Numbered from the stretch's first letter, positions 8,016 through 17,136 are shown. The stretch: 22,173 nucleotides of DNA from JAGNLA01 sp964472265 (GCA_964472265.1 CAYYJO010000036.1:1-22173), one strand, 5' to 3'. Notes: a model not told the origin generated them from the letters alone. Numbers and translations are program-made.

Positions 8016-8576
8016 ATGGACGTAAAAGACGCAATAAACAAGAGAAGAGCTTACAGGTCGCTTGATAAAACCGAGATTACCGCACAACTGGTTGACGACC
8101 TTGCGAAATCTGCAAGTGTGTCGGCATCGTGCTTCAACAACCAACCGTGGAGATTCGTGTTTGTCTACGATCCTGCCACACTCGAACAGATGAAGCAGGT
8201 TTTTTCAAAAGGAAACGAGTGGTGCTACGAGGATTCGATGATTGTTGCCGTATGCGCCAAAAAAGAAGATGATTGCATCATCCACGACAGGGAGTATTAC
8301 CTGTTTGATACCGGAATGGCCACGGCATTTTTGATCCTTAGGGCAACAGAGCTTGGTTTGGTGGCTCATCCGATTGCCGGATACTCTCCAAGGAAAACGA
8401 GAGAAGTGCTGGTAATTCCTGAGGAATACCAGGTGATTACCCTTGTGAACGTTGGCAAAAAATCTGACAAACTCAATCCTGTCCTCAGCGAAAAGCAGAT
8501 TCAGGATGAATCGGTTAGGCCGGCAAGAAAGCCACTGGAAGAGTTTGCTTTCCTGAACAAATGGGGTTCATGCTGA
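8016..8576 (+). CDS. Nitroreductase-family flavoprotein
   Basis: Probable FMN-dependent NAD(P)H oxidoreductase of the nitroreductase superfamily; the physiological substrate cannot be told from sequence. The start was chosen at MDVKDAINKRRAYRS (GGGAGA lies upstream), giving 186 residues, a usual length. A reading from 7965 lies inside the preceding gene. Flavin-contacting motifs are RRAYRS (residues 10-15), CFNNQPWRF (39-47) and TGMATAFLILRATELGLVAH (about 97-116). Several cysteines are present, including one before NNQPW and a C-terminal Cys. It is the last gene of the + strand run, and its end overlaps the convergent gene by 9 bases. Confidence 0.88.
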   Translation: MDVKDAINKRRAYRSLDKTEITAQLVDDLAKSASVSASCFNNQPWRFVFVYDPATLEQMKQVFSKGNEWCYEDSMIVAVCAKKEDDCIIHDREYYLFDTGMATAFLILRATELGLVAHPIAGYSPRKTREVLVIPEEYQVITLVNVGKKSDKLNPVLSEKQIQDESVRPARKPLEEFAFLNKWGSC

Positions 8577-9011
8577 CTCGAATTTAAGCGATTCGAATTT
8601 CAATTCGATCATCGCTGAAGGTTGCTTTATCGGTTTTGGGATTATGCCATCAAGCATTATTATTTTCCCGACCTTATCGTTGATTGTCACTTGTATTTCG
8701 ACTTTTTGTGGCCTGAAGGTGTCAGTGTTTTTCGAGGCATTAACCAAATATTCCAGGCACGGATCATTCGGATTGACAAACTCAAAAGTGACCCAGAACG
8801 GCGACTTGTGTTTGCCAATGGTGTCCATGTCTTTCTCAGTCAGGTTTTTGTACGTTCCGTCCTGGATGTTGAAATCGATGATATCGGCTTGAAATGTGGC
8901 TTCATCGGATGTGAATGTTGCTTTATAATTTTCGGTCATGGCTTGAAGATAGCCTTTTTTGAAGTTTTGTAAATGCTTTGTGACTTTGCAAGAATTTTGT
9001 TGGTCTGGCAT
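8568..9011 (-). CDS. Small cytoplasmic protein of unknown function
   Basis: Not recognised. With the ATG at 9011 the protein has 147 residues; an internal ATG at 8939 (MTENYKATFTSDEATF) would give 123, and a TTG at 9023 would give 151. No start has a convincing Shine-Dalgarno, though AAAAAAGGG lies about 12-20 bases before 9011. There is no signal peptide or membrane helix. Alternating hydrophobic residues (KVEIQVTINDKVGKIIMLDG at about 100-119) suggest a beta-rich fold. The tail ELKFESLKFESA contains a tandem LKFES repeat. The gene is convergent with the nitroreductase and its stop overlaps it by 9 bases. The + strand over the same stretch has only shadow frames. Confidence 0.6.
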   Translation of the reverse strand: MPDQQNSCKVTKHLQNFKKGYLQAMTENYKATFTSDEATFQADIIDFNIQDGTYKNLTEKDMDTIGKHKSPFWVTFEFVNPNDPCLEYLVNASKNTDTFRPQKVEIQVTINDKVGKIIMLDGIIPKPIKQPSAMIELKFESLKFESA

Positions 9012-9534
9012 GAATATTTTCAACCCTTTTTTAAATATGTACTTTTCAATTATTCACGTTTAACTATCCATTAATCACGATACGAAAATATATTCGGTAA
9101 AAATCATCCCATTTTTAAAAATTAGCAATTCTTTGAGTAAGCATAGTATTCCAGAATGTTTTTTGACTTTGATCGTTCATCATGGAATGTTTGGGCACAG
9201 GCAAATTATATCGGAAATAAAATCAGAAATTTGAATAAGGGTTGTTCTGTGTAGAAAATTACCATGTTGCATTCGAATAATGTAAACTTATTAAAGTTAA
9301 ACCAGAATTTCCACATTTGACAATAACCTGTAATATTTGTTGGATTTGCAGTGATAATCAAAATTGTTTTGCCATCTATGCGATTTTGATAATATGTAGA
9401 TACAAAAATATGTGCAAGAAATACCCGTATTATGTCAAAAAAAGCAAATCAAACATTTTACGGACATATTGAATTATGGGGAACAATCGATATAATGCAA
9501 AACGGTCAAATATAGTTTTAGACTGGAGATAAAA
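9012..9534. other. AT-rich intergenic region
   Basis: About 520 bases without a convincing gene on either strand. The stretch is much richer in A and T than the flanking coding DNA and has frequent stops in all frames. It probably carries the 5' region of the leftward small gene at its left end. A well-formed rightward promoter for the first giant secreted protein lies at its right end. No tRNA, CRISPR repeats or inverted repeats of note were seen beyond short AT-rich dyads. Confidence 0.6.
9469..9496 (+). promoter_or_regulatory. Sigma70-like promoter for the first giant secreted protein
   Basis: A -35 element TTGAAT (9469-9474) and a perfect -10 TATAAT (9491-9496) are separated by 16 bases. 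Transcription would start near 9503, giving a leader of about 30 bases that contains the GGAG Shine-Dalgarno (9524-9527) before the ATG at 9535. Confidence 0.75.
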
Positions 9535-12500
9535 ATGAGAAGAACAATGCTTGTCATTATGACATTGCTATTGGTGTTGCCCGTATTTCCACTTACTGGC
9601 ACAAACAACATCGCACCAGTTAGGGCAGATGGCACTACAACTACATTTATCAAAAGCGTAGATACAGACGGCAATCTTGACTATGCTGATTCTGGTAAAA
9701 CCGTCCTCATCGGTGGAACACTCAGGTACAGAATCGATTGGGCATTCACTCCGGGAGCCCAGGACGTAGTCAATCCTTATATCGTTGACACCGTTCCAGC
9801 CGGAACGACTTATGTCAACCCAAGCGCAAGCCCGACAACAAATGTTCAGTATTCAACAAATGGTGGTGCAACATGGATTGCAGGTCAGCCACCAAATGGT
9901 TCGCCGGCAGGCACAATGATCCGCTGGACAATGCCAAGCGTCTTTTCCTCATGGACTGGCGCCAACGGTTCAGCCTGGAACAGGGTTCAGGCTCTTGCCC
10001 AGCCTTCCGATATAGATGCAAGCAGAACAAACAACGGCAGCCCTTCAAGCATATCTGAAGTCTGGTATGACATGAAGCTTGACGTAAACAATTACCCATG
10101 CATCGTCTGGCAGGACAGCAGTGACCCAAGGGATTCCTCTACGGCTCCAAGGGCAGGTTTGCCGGTTGCAAACACCCACATGTATTTTGTCAGATGGAAC
10201 GGTTCAAATTGGGTTTGCCAGGATGGAACCGTTTACAACCCAACGGCAGCATTCCCCAATACGGCCGCTCAAGTTCCAACACCAAACAACATTTGGGCTC
10301 CAAGCCATCCAAGGCTTTCACTCGATAGCAGAGGCGATCCGCACATCGTCTTTGACGCCTGGAGAACGGCTTCTGGCGGTAACTATGACATCCATTTTGT
10401 CCACTGGGATCCAGTCGGAGTAAAATGGATCAATAACACTGGCGGATCACCGTCCGCACAGTCATTTGTCTATGCCCAGAGCACAAATTCATATTATCCG
10501 CAGATAGAAATGGATACCTCTGACAATGCCATTATCGCATGGCTTGAGGAAACCAGTTCAGGCTCGAACCAGTACCGTATTCTTGTTTGCAGAATCCCGA
10601 ACTCCCTTGGTGGTGAAACCGACCTGCTTGGCGGAAACAACATCGCAAGCTACCAGATAACAAGAGCAAGCAACTCAAGACTTGGCACAACATTCAGCAT
10701 GGCTCTCGACACAAGCAACAGACCAGGTATTGCCTTTGAAAACGGCAACCCGGCAGAAATCCACTTTGTAAGATGGAACGGTGCAGGCTGGAGAGATGTT
10801 TCAAACAACGTATACACGACCGGAAGCGCAACTAGCAACGTCTCAAACACTGCAGCGGGAGATTCTTCAACCCCGTGGCTCAAATTTGAAACCAGCACCA
10901 ATGACCCAAGGATCACATGGAATGAAATTAGAGCAAACCCTGTAAACACAATTTGTTATCTTGGTCGGAGCACCGCCAATAACAGATGGGAACTCGTCAA
11001 CGGCACTGCTTACAACTCGGGAACCCTCAATGCTGCTGTAGTATCTGGCACCCCTGGCGGTAGACCAACACTTGACCTCGACAGGAACAACAGACCTTGC
11101 ATCGCCTTCTATGGTGGATTCATGAGGTGGAATGGTGCAGCATGGATCAATGGCGGAAACAATCCGATTGCTACAAACACCACAGATGGTACTGGAACGC
11201 TCACCCAGTATACATCAACATTCAACCCAATCGATGTCAGATATGTGAATGGTGCCGAAAAAATTGCCATCGTTACACCAATGCAGGGCAACCCGGCTGC
11301 AGTTTATGATGTTGCGTATATCCAGAGCAATATAGCAGCGCCACTTTCTGGAACGTTCTATTTCAATGTAACGGCTCCGGTTGTATCGCCATCAATTTGT
11401 AATACTGCTCAGTTTATTCACCAGCATGTTACCGGCGGCGTTTTTACAACGCTCAATTCAAACACAGTCTGCAACTCCATGACAGAGATCAGCATTGCAA
11501 AAGTTGCTACAAAACCAAACTACCTCCGCCCCGATGACATCGGTTTTGACATTGTAGTCAATAACCCAACAGCTGGAGTGATCAACAACGTAGTTGTAAC
11601 TGACACAATCCCTGCCAACCTTGTCTACAAAAATTCAACGATTATACCAACCACTGTTACTGCAACAACCATCACCTACAATTTTGGAAATTTGGCTGCC
11701 AACTCGTCCATATCCTTCCATATCAATTTCACAGTCAACCCAAGTTATGTTTTCAATTACCTCCCGCTCAACGTCACAAACTCGGTAACCGTTACTTCAA
11801 CCCAGTACACACCAAAAACAACGAGTGCATCGACGAGAATAGATGAAGTCGGAATGACGTTTACGAAAACAGCGAACAAGTACAGCTACAAGTTCTCCGA
11901 AAAAGTTATTTACACAATTTCCGTTAAAAATACCGGAACCCTTCCTTATACAGGTGTTGCAATCAGTGATCCTCTGCCAGCCGACCTAGTTTTCGAATCG
12001 ATATCACCTTCTGCCGGCACACTCGTCAACAATGTTTACAACATCTACATCGGAACATTGAATCCAGGGGTTACAAACACTTACACTTTCACATTCTCGA
12101 TCAACAAAAGCTCAATCAAGAACAATGAGAGGAATGGCCTTACATCTTTCACCATCGGCAATACGGCAACATTGACGAGAGATAATTATGAGAAGATGGT
12201 TTCTCAGGCGGTAATCAAGGTTCTCTTGCCAAAGCTTGCAGTTGTCAAAACAGCAAGCAAATACTCAATGACACCGGAAGAAACTGTCACATTCACAATC
12301 GTTGCCAAGAACATCTCGGAAGTTGAAACAACAAACACTTATCTTTACGATGTCTTCCCCAATGAACTTGTTTACGATTCATCGCTTCCGACAGGAGTTG
12401 CAAAACTTGGCAAGATTGCCTATGAACTCGGCACATTCAATCCAGGAGAGTCACAGACTTACACAATCACGTTTAAGGTAAAGCATCAGGAAACATGGCC

Positions 12501-12891
12501 AGACAACGGAATTGTAATCATCAACTCAGCAATACTTTCTTGCACCGAGCTTGATGATGTTGTTGATACTGCCATGGTTGCCATTGCACCAAGAAGAGTG
12601 GCAGGACCGCTTGATCTTGTGTGCAAATGGGGCAATCTCGATGCCAAGTCAAACATTCTCGACGGAAACGATCTTGCTCTCGAACTGTATGCAACCGGTG
12701 GCGGTTCCCCCTACGATTTCACTGTCGACTGGGGAGATGGTTCACCAAAGTCGCTCAAGACATCAGTTCCAGAATCTGACATCGTCAGAGTCGAACACAC
12801 CTACGCTTCTGGTGAATACACGGTCACCATCAAGTGTGTCGACAAAGGCGCAAGAACAAAAATCGTTACCAGAAAGATCACAATAAAATAA
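9535..12891 (+). CDS. Giant secreted protein: DUF11 repeats, seven-repeat propeller-like domain, PKD domain
   Basis: A 1118-residue exported protein. It has a Sec signal peptide (residues 1 to about 31, ending APVRA). Residues about 38-135 look like the first half of a DUF11-type beta-sandwich (VDTVPAGTTYVNPSASPTTN). A region of seven repeats follows (about 170-590), centred on LDxxxxPxIxW-type strands at residues about 182, 263, 326, 391, 451, 515 and 566. Several repeats also carry a later FVRWNGxxW strand. At about 604-650 (GTFYFNVTAP, ICNTAQF) the missing half of the DUF11 domain seems to resume. Two or three more DUF11 domains (about 650-770, 776-898 and 900-1018) and a PKD domain (about 1022-1118, DWGDGS at 1065-1070, HTYASGEYTV) follow. 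It ends VTRKITIK with no LPXTG or membrane anchor. Its function is likely adhesive or cell-surface structural, which is inference from domain types. Confidence 0.9.
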   Translation: MRRTMLVIMTLLLVLPVFPLTGTNNIAPVRADGTTTTFIKSVDTDGNLDYADSGKTVLIGGTLRYRIDWAFTPGAQDVVNPYIVDTVPAGTTYVNPSASPTTNVQYSTNGGATWIAGQPPNGSPAGTMIRWTMPSVFSSWTGANGSAWNRVQALAQPSDIDASRTNNGSPSSISEVWYDMKLDVNNYPCIVWQDSSDPRDSSTAPRAGLPVANTHMYFVRWNGSNWVCQDGTVYNPTAAFPNTAAQVPTPNNIWAPSHPRLSLDSRGDPHIVFDAWRTASGGNYDIHFVHWDPVGVKWINNTGGSPSAQSFVYAQSTNSYYPQIEMDTSDNAIIAWLEETSSGSNQYRILVCRIPNSLGGETDLLGGNNIASYQITRASNSRLGTTFSMALDTSNRPGIAFENGNPAEIHFVRWNGAGWRDVSNNVYTTGSATSNVSNTAAGDSSTPWLKFETSTNDPRITWNEIRANPVNTICYLGRSTANNRWELVNGTAYNSGTLNAAVVSGTPGGRPTLDLDRNNRPCIAFYGGFMRWNGAAWINGGNNPIATNTTDGTGTLTQYTSTFNPIDVRYVNGAEKIAIVTPMQGNPAAVYDVAYIQSNIAAPLSGTFYFNVTAPVVSPSICNTAQFIHQHVTGGVFTTLNSNTVCNSMTEISIAKVATKPNYLRPDDIGFDIVVNNPTAGVINNVVVTDTIPANLVYKNSTIIPTTVTATTITYNFGNLAANSSISFHINFTVNPSYVFNYLPLNVTNSVTVTSTQYTPKTTSASTRIDEVGMTFTKTANKYSYKFSEKVIYTISVKNTGTLPYTGVAISDPLPADLVFESISPSAGTLVNNVYNIYIGTLNPGVTNTYTFTFSINKSSIKNNERNGLTSFTIGNTATLTRDNYEKMVSQAVIKVLLPKLAVVKTASKYSMTPEETVTFTIVAKNISEVETTNTYLYDVFPNELVYDSSLPTGVAKLGKIAYELGTFNPGESQTYTITFKVKHQETWPDNGIVIINSAILSCTELDDVVDTAMVAIAPRRVAGPLDLVCKWGNLDAKSNILDGNDLALELYATGGGSPYDFTVDWGDGSPKSLKTSVPESDIVRVEHTYASGEYTVTIKCVDKGARTKIVTRKITIK

Positions 12892-12907
12892 CCAAGCACC
12901 TTCAAAC

Positions 12908-12946
12908 AAAAGCCGGATTCGTCATGAATCCGGCTTTTTATTTTTG
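12908..12946 (+). terminator. Rho-independent terminator after the first giant gene
   Basis: A 13-base-pair stem (AAAAGCCGGATTC at 12908-12920, with its complement at 12926-12938) closes a 5-base loop GTCAT and runs into a T-rich tail. It lies 17 bases after the stop. Confidence 0.92.
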
Positions 12947-13006
12947 GCACAAATAAAATGTTTCTAAAAGATTGCTTTTCTGATAATGATAACGGTTGTG
13001 CAGCTA

Positions 13007-13035
13007 TTGTCTGGAATGGCCAGGTGGATTATAAT
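13007..13035 (+). promoter_or_regulatory. Sigma70-like promoter for the second giant secreted protein
   Basis: A -35 TTGTCT (13007-13012) and a perfect -10 TATAAT (13030-13035) are 17 bases apart. Transcription would start near 13042, before ACAGGAG (13064-13070) and the ATG at 13078. Because the promoter lies inside the longer reading that starts at 12958, it supports the downstream start. Confidence 0.78.
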
Positions 13036-13077
13036 TTTATATTGATCACATTTCTAAACTTGGACAGGAGTGCGACC

Positions 13078-16000
13078 ATGAAAAAGATAGGTAGATTTGC
13101 ACTTGCACTAGTACTCGTTCTAAATCTCGCCATTGCCAGCAACAGCACATCGGCTTATGTGACCTGGTACGGGGCTGGACTCTCTCTTTGGAATCCGTCA
13201 AACAACCCTCAGCCAACCGACATTCAGATAACGAGGGACAATTTTACATCGGATTGCCCATCCATTGCCTGGGATAAAGCCGGTTTCGCCCATGTCTCAT
13301 GGTGGAGCGACGCAACCGGTAACCGGGAAATCTATTATGTCCACTGGAACGGCGCCGCCTGGGTCAATGCAGCCGGTCAGGTCTGGAACAATGCTACATA
13401 CAACGCAAACGTGAGCCAGAATGCTGGCGCTTCCCAGTACCAGATCCTAAAACTCGACTCTGCCGGACGACCAAACCTTCTGTGGTGGGATCAGACCCAG
13501 AACGTTCATGGTCTTTACTTTGTCAGATGGAACGGCACAAACTGGGTGACTGCGAATGGAGCGCTTTACACTGGCGTAAACGGCAACGTTGCCCTTGCTG
13601 GTGGTGCAGGAACCATAACCAACTTCAAATGCTACTCATTCTCACTTGACTCAAGCAACAACCCGCACATTGCCTTCTGCGACACAATTTCCGGAAACAG
13701 CGAACTTTACTATATCAAATGGGATGGCTCAAACTGGGTCAATGTTAAAGGTCTGACATTCGACAATGTCACCGGTGCAAACGCAAACGTATCCAACTCG
13801 ACAACTGATTCAAAAAATCCGAGTATATCAATAGGTCTTGATGGCACGCCGCATATCGCATGGCAAGAGGTGTTCAGCGTTACCGCTACAAACACCTATG
13901 CAACCCTCGACTACGTTTACTGGGGCGGTGCATCGTGGGTTTCAAGGGGTGGTTTTTCTTATAACTCTTCAACAAGAAACGCTGACATAACGGTTCAGTC
14001 TGGCTATGTCGCACACCCAAGAATGGTTGTGGACAAACAGAATACGGTTCATATCCTGTTCGCTTACGAAAATTCCTTTGTCAATCCGATCAGTGCCACA
14101 CACAAATTCGATATCCACTACATAAAATCACTGGCAAACTCGAAGTCTTGGAAAAATGCAAAAGGTGAAGACTTCGACCTTGGTCAGATGAACTCAAATG
14201 TTTCAAACAACGGTGGTTATTCATACACATATTCGCCAGAGCCGATGGTCATCGATTCAAACGGCTACCCCCATATTGTTTGGGAGGACAACTCCTACAA
14301 AAATCCTGATTTTGCAAGCCTCGACATCTACTACCTCAGGTGGAACGGAACAGCCTGGGTCAATGACGCCGGGCAGACATGGAATCCGATTACCGGAAAT
14401 GCCTGCGTAGTCAATACAACCATGGAATCATCATGTGCCGACATCGCCCTGGACGACAAGAACCAGCCTGTCGTGGCCTGGGAAGAGGATTCGTATGGCG
14501 GGATCACTGAGATTCTGAGCATCCAGCTTCAGAACTACGACATGGGCTACATTTTCAAGAAATCGGTTTCAATAAATAACGCCATTGCCTACAATGACGA
14601 CGGCAAAACAGCAAAAGTGGGCGACAAGCTCAACTACAGCATGAGCCTGGACATCAATCCGAACCCGCTTGACCCTTATGCACCGTACGTTTTCGACAAG
14701 ATACCGGACGGAACAACATACATTTCCGGCTCAATCTCACCAACCATCGACCTTGCTTACTCAAACGACAACGGAACAACCTGGACTGCCGGCGAGCCAC
14801 CAAACGAATCACCTGCAGGAACAAGACTTCGCTGGGGGCCGTTATGGAGAGACTGGGTCGGTATGGCCGATTCAAGGTACAACCCAACGCTTCTCCAGTC
14901 TCAGCAACCGTTTGACATAAATGTATCAAGAACTCAATCACTCGGCAGGGCTTTCATGTGCCCGTCAATGGACACCGATTCAAACGGAAACCCAAACATC
15001 GTTTGCTGGGTTCCATACGGTTCGGCAACTGATCAGAAGATTTTCTTCTTCAGGTGGAGCGGGACAAACTGGGTGTCGATCGATGGTCAGGCTTACGTTC
15101 CAACAAGCGGAAGCGCAAACGCTGCCTGCGTCAACCCTGGGCCAAGCACCTCGGCTTATCCGATGATGGTCCTGGACAACTACGACAACCCACACATCGT
15201 ATGGTACGAACGCTTCAGCCAGGCTCCGATAATGAACGGCGTCTATTATGTCCGATGGAAACCGGGCGATGGCTGGGTCACTGCTGACGGTTCAAAGTAC
15301 AACTCGCTGCTTGGAAACGCCAGACTGACAAACTACGCCTGCAGCTCAACCACTTACCCTCCATCAATTTGCAACATCGATGTTGACTCCTACAACAACC
15401 CGCACATCGTGTTTGAAAGAAACTCAGGCGGTGGCACAAACAGCGTCTGCTACACCTACTGGGATGGATCACAGTGGAAAACCGGCAGCGGACAGGTGTT
15501 CAACAAGGATGTGCCAAACGCCGACATCTTCACGGCAACCGCAGGCATCTACGCAACCGTACCAAGAATCGACGTCGACAGGGAAAACAGACCCAACATC
15601 ATCTGGACTGAAAACAGCTCCAGAGAGCTTTATTATGTCTACAGAAGCTTTGGGCAGTGGTACTGCCGTGACGGCAGCCTTTTTGACCCATCAAACCCAC
15701 TCGCCACAAATGGAAGACTGAGCAGAACCGCCGGAAATACTGGTTGGGGCGAAATTTGCACTGGTACAGACGGATCAATCCATGTTGCATGGGAAGAGAC
15801 AGTCTCAGCCGGCAATTCTGACATTTTCTACGTAAAATCCGATGACAACAAATGGTGGAACAATGCCCAGGGTCAACCGTGGGATCCTGTCTCCCTCAAC
15901 GCAAACGTTACAAACGACGCGGGGCTGTCGAGATACATCTTCGTTGGTGACAAAATGGCGCTCGACTACAGGAACAGGCCTCACATCGTGTGGGAAGACA

Positions 16001-17082
16001 ACTTTGGCAATCCCGCGCCTGTTGGCAACGAAGTTTGTTACACAAGGTGGAACGGCTCCGAGTGGGTGAACGTCAGAGGTGAGATGCATAGCCAGTTCCT
16101 TGATAACTACAATGTTTCAAGGTCTGTGGGCAGGGAATCCTCGTGCCCCTCGGTTGCAATCGATCTTAAAGAGAGACCGTACATGACGTGGGAAGAGGGC
16201 AATGATGTAGCCCCGGAACCATGCCAGGTCTATTTCCTCAGGAGACCGGAATACAACTTCAAGTTCTCGGTGAGAATCGACGACCCGTTTGATTACTCGT
16301 ACACGCCAGTCACAAACGAAGGCTGGATTTGCAATGCCGGTGACGGAAACTGCCTTGACGCCTACAAATCAAACAGGGTGACAAATCCTGTCTACAAACC
16401 GTCCCCAAGTTTCCTGCTGCAAAACATTCCTGATGACATGGGCGTTTGCACGCAAGACCCGATAAACTTCACGCTGACAATCACAAACAAGGGTGATCTA
16501 GCCTCAACAAACACTGTCTGCAAATACATCCTGCCAAGAGAGCTCCAATACATTTCGTCTACGCCAACCATGTCTGTAAGCCAGAACACACTCATCGCAG
16601 ACCTTGGAACCATGAACCCAGGCGCAAAGGTTGTCTACAAGATTTTCTGCAAGCTTGATCCAAAAGTTCAGGTTACAGACAGTCTGAACGTGATAACTGA
16701 AGCCGTGCTCACCTACAGCGAACTGGTCGGCGACGCAATAAAGAAACCAGCTTTTGTGAAGGTCAGCAACTGTCTTGAACGAAGACCGCTCCTGCTTTAC
16801 ACCGAATGGAAAGGCATCAACACCAAAACCTCAACCGGTGATGTTGGCCAGGAGATTTCTGTCAGCTTCAAACCAGAGTGGTACGATCACGGTGTTTCAC
16901 CCTACGACTTCATTGTTGACTGGGGCGACGGCACACAGGAGAAATTCTTCGACAAAACCGGCGACAACCTCCTTACGTCCAAACACACATACGCCTCATC
17001 AGGCGAGTATAGCTTCTGGATCAAGGTCGATGATTCGGTGGCCAGATCGTACAAGGTGACGAGGAAACTGAACATAAAGTAG
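13078..17082 (+). CDS. Giant secreted protein: two seven-repeat propeller-like domains, DUF11, PKD
   Basis: A roughly 1334-residue exported protein. The ATG at 13078 gives a signal peptide (MKKIGRFALALVLVLNLAIA, cleavage near residue 26) with a good Shine-Dalgarno. An upstream frame from 12958 crosses the promoter and is rejected. A first seven-repeat region covers about 57-485 (motif aspartates near residues 66, 127, 191, 253, 319, 393 and 459). A DUF11-type half domain follows at about 493-590 (VFDKIPDGTTYISGSISPTI). A second seven-repeat region covers about 623-1057, with Asp at 634, 700, 770, 834, 898, 963 and 1029. A DUF11-like tail (about 1061-1105), one DUF11 domain (about 1109-1237) and a PKD domain (DWGDG at 1281-1285, HTYASSGEYSF) complete it. 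It ends VTRKLNIK. From about residue 493 on it parallels the upstream protein domain by domain, so the two are paralogues. Its role is unknown; surface adhesion or structure is inference. Confidence 0.9.
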   Translation: MKKIGRFALALVLVLNLAIASNSTSAYVTWYGAGLSLWNPSNNPQPTDIQITRDNFTSDCPSIAWDKAGFAHVSWWSDATGNREIYYVHWNGAAWVNAAGQVWNNATYNANVSQNAGASQYQILKLDSAGRPNLLWWDQTQNVHGLYFVRWNGTNWVTANGALYTGVNGNVALAGGAGTITNFKCYSFSLDSSNNPHIAFCDTISGNSELYYIKWDGSNWVNVKGLTFDNVTGANANVSNSTTDSKNPSISIGLDGTPHIAWQEVFSVTATNTYATLDYVYWGGASWVSRGGFSYNSSTRNADITVQSGYVAHPRMVVDKQNTVHILFAYENSFVNPISATHKFDIHYIKSLANSKSWKNAKGEDFDLGQMNSNVSNNGGYSYTYSPEPMVIDSNGYPHIVWEDNSYKNPDFASLDIYYLRWNGTAWVNDAGQTWNPITGNACVVNTTMESSCADIALDDKNQPVVAWEEDSYGGITEILSIQLQNYDMGYIFKKSVSINNAIAYNDDGKTAKVGDKLNYSMSLDINPNPLDPYAPYVFDKIPDGTTYISGSISPTIDLAYSNDNGTTWTAGEPPNESPAGTRLRWGPLWRDWVGMADSRYNPTLLQSQQPFDINVSRTQSLGRAFMCPSMDTDSNGNPNIVCWVPYGSATDQKIFFFRWSGTNWVSIDGQAYVPTSGSANAACVNPGPSTSAYPMMVLDNYDNPHIVWYERFSQAPIMNGVYYVRWKPGDGWVTADGSKYNSLLGNARLTNYACSSTTYPPSICNIDVDSYNNPHIVFERNSGGGTNSVCYTYWDGSQWKTGSGQVFNKDVPNADIFTATAGIYATVPRIDVDRENRPNIIWTENSSRELYYVYRSFGQWYCRDGSLFDPSNPLATNGRLSRTAGNTGWGEICTGTDGSIHVAWEETVSAGNSDIFYVKSDDNKWWNNAQGQPWDPVSLNANVTNDAGLSRYIFVGDKMALDYRNRPHIVWEDNFGNPAPVGNEVCYTRWNGSEWVNVRGEMHSQFLDNYNVSRSVGRESSCPSVAIDLKERPYMTWEEGNDVAPEPCQVYFLRRPEYNFKFSVRIDDPFDYSYTPVTNEGWICNAGDGNCLDAYKSNRVTNPVYKPSPSFLLQNIPDDMGVCTQDPINFTLTITNKGDLASTNTVCKYILPRELQYISSTPTMSVSQNTLIADLGTMNPGAKVVYKIFCKLDPKVQVTDSLNVITEAVLTYSELVGDAIKKPAFVKVSNCLERRPLLLYTEWKGINTKTSTGDVGQEISVSFKPEWYDHGVSPYDFIVDWGDGTQEKFFDKTGDNLLTSKHTYASSGEYSFWIKVDDSVARSYKVTRKLNIK

Positions 17083-17100
17083 TAACAACCTGTTTTTGAC

Positions 17101-17136
17101 AATGCCGGATACTTATGTGTCCGGCATTTTATTTTG
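17101..17136 (+). terminator. Rho-independent terminator after the second giant gene
   Basis: AATGCCGGATAC (17101-17112) pairs with GTGTCCGGCATT (17117-17128) around a TTAT loop, with one G-T wobble, followed by TTATTTTG. It starts 18 bases after the stop and, like the upstream terminator, has a CCGG-centred stem. Confidence 0.88.

Noticed and set aside
9140..9200. ATTCCA / TGGAAT inverted pair in the intergenic region
   Set aside because: Only six bases with a long loop in AT-rich DNA; no T-run or second copy supports a site.
9012..9534. Possible CRISPR, tRNA or mobile element in the long gap
   Set aside because: No regularly spaced repeats, no cloverleaf with CCA-like end and no transposase or terminal repeats were visible.
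12958..13077. N-terminal extension of the second giant protein from 12958
   Set aside because: It crosses a well-formed promoter and hides the signal peptide that starts at 13078 with its own ACAGGAG site.
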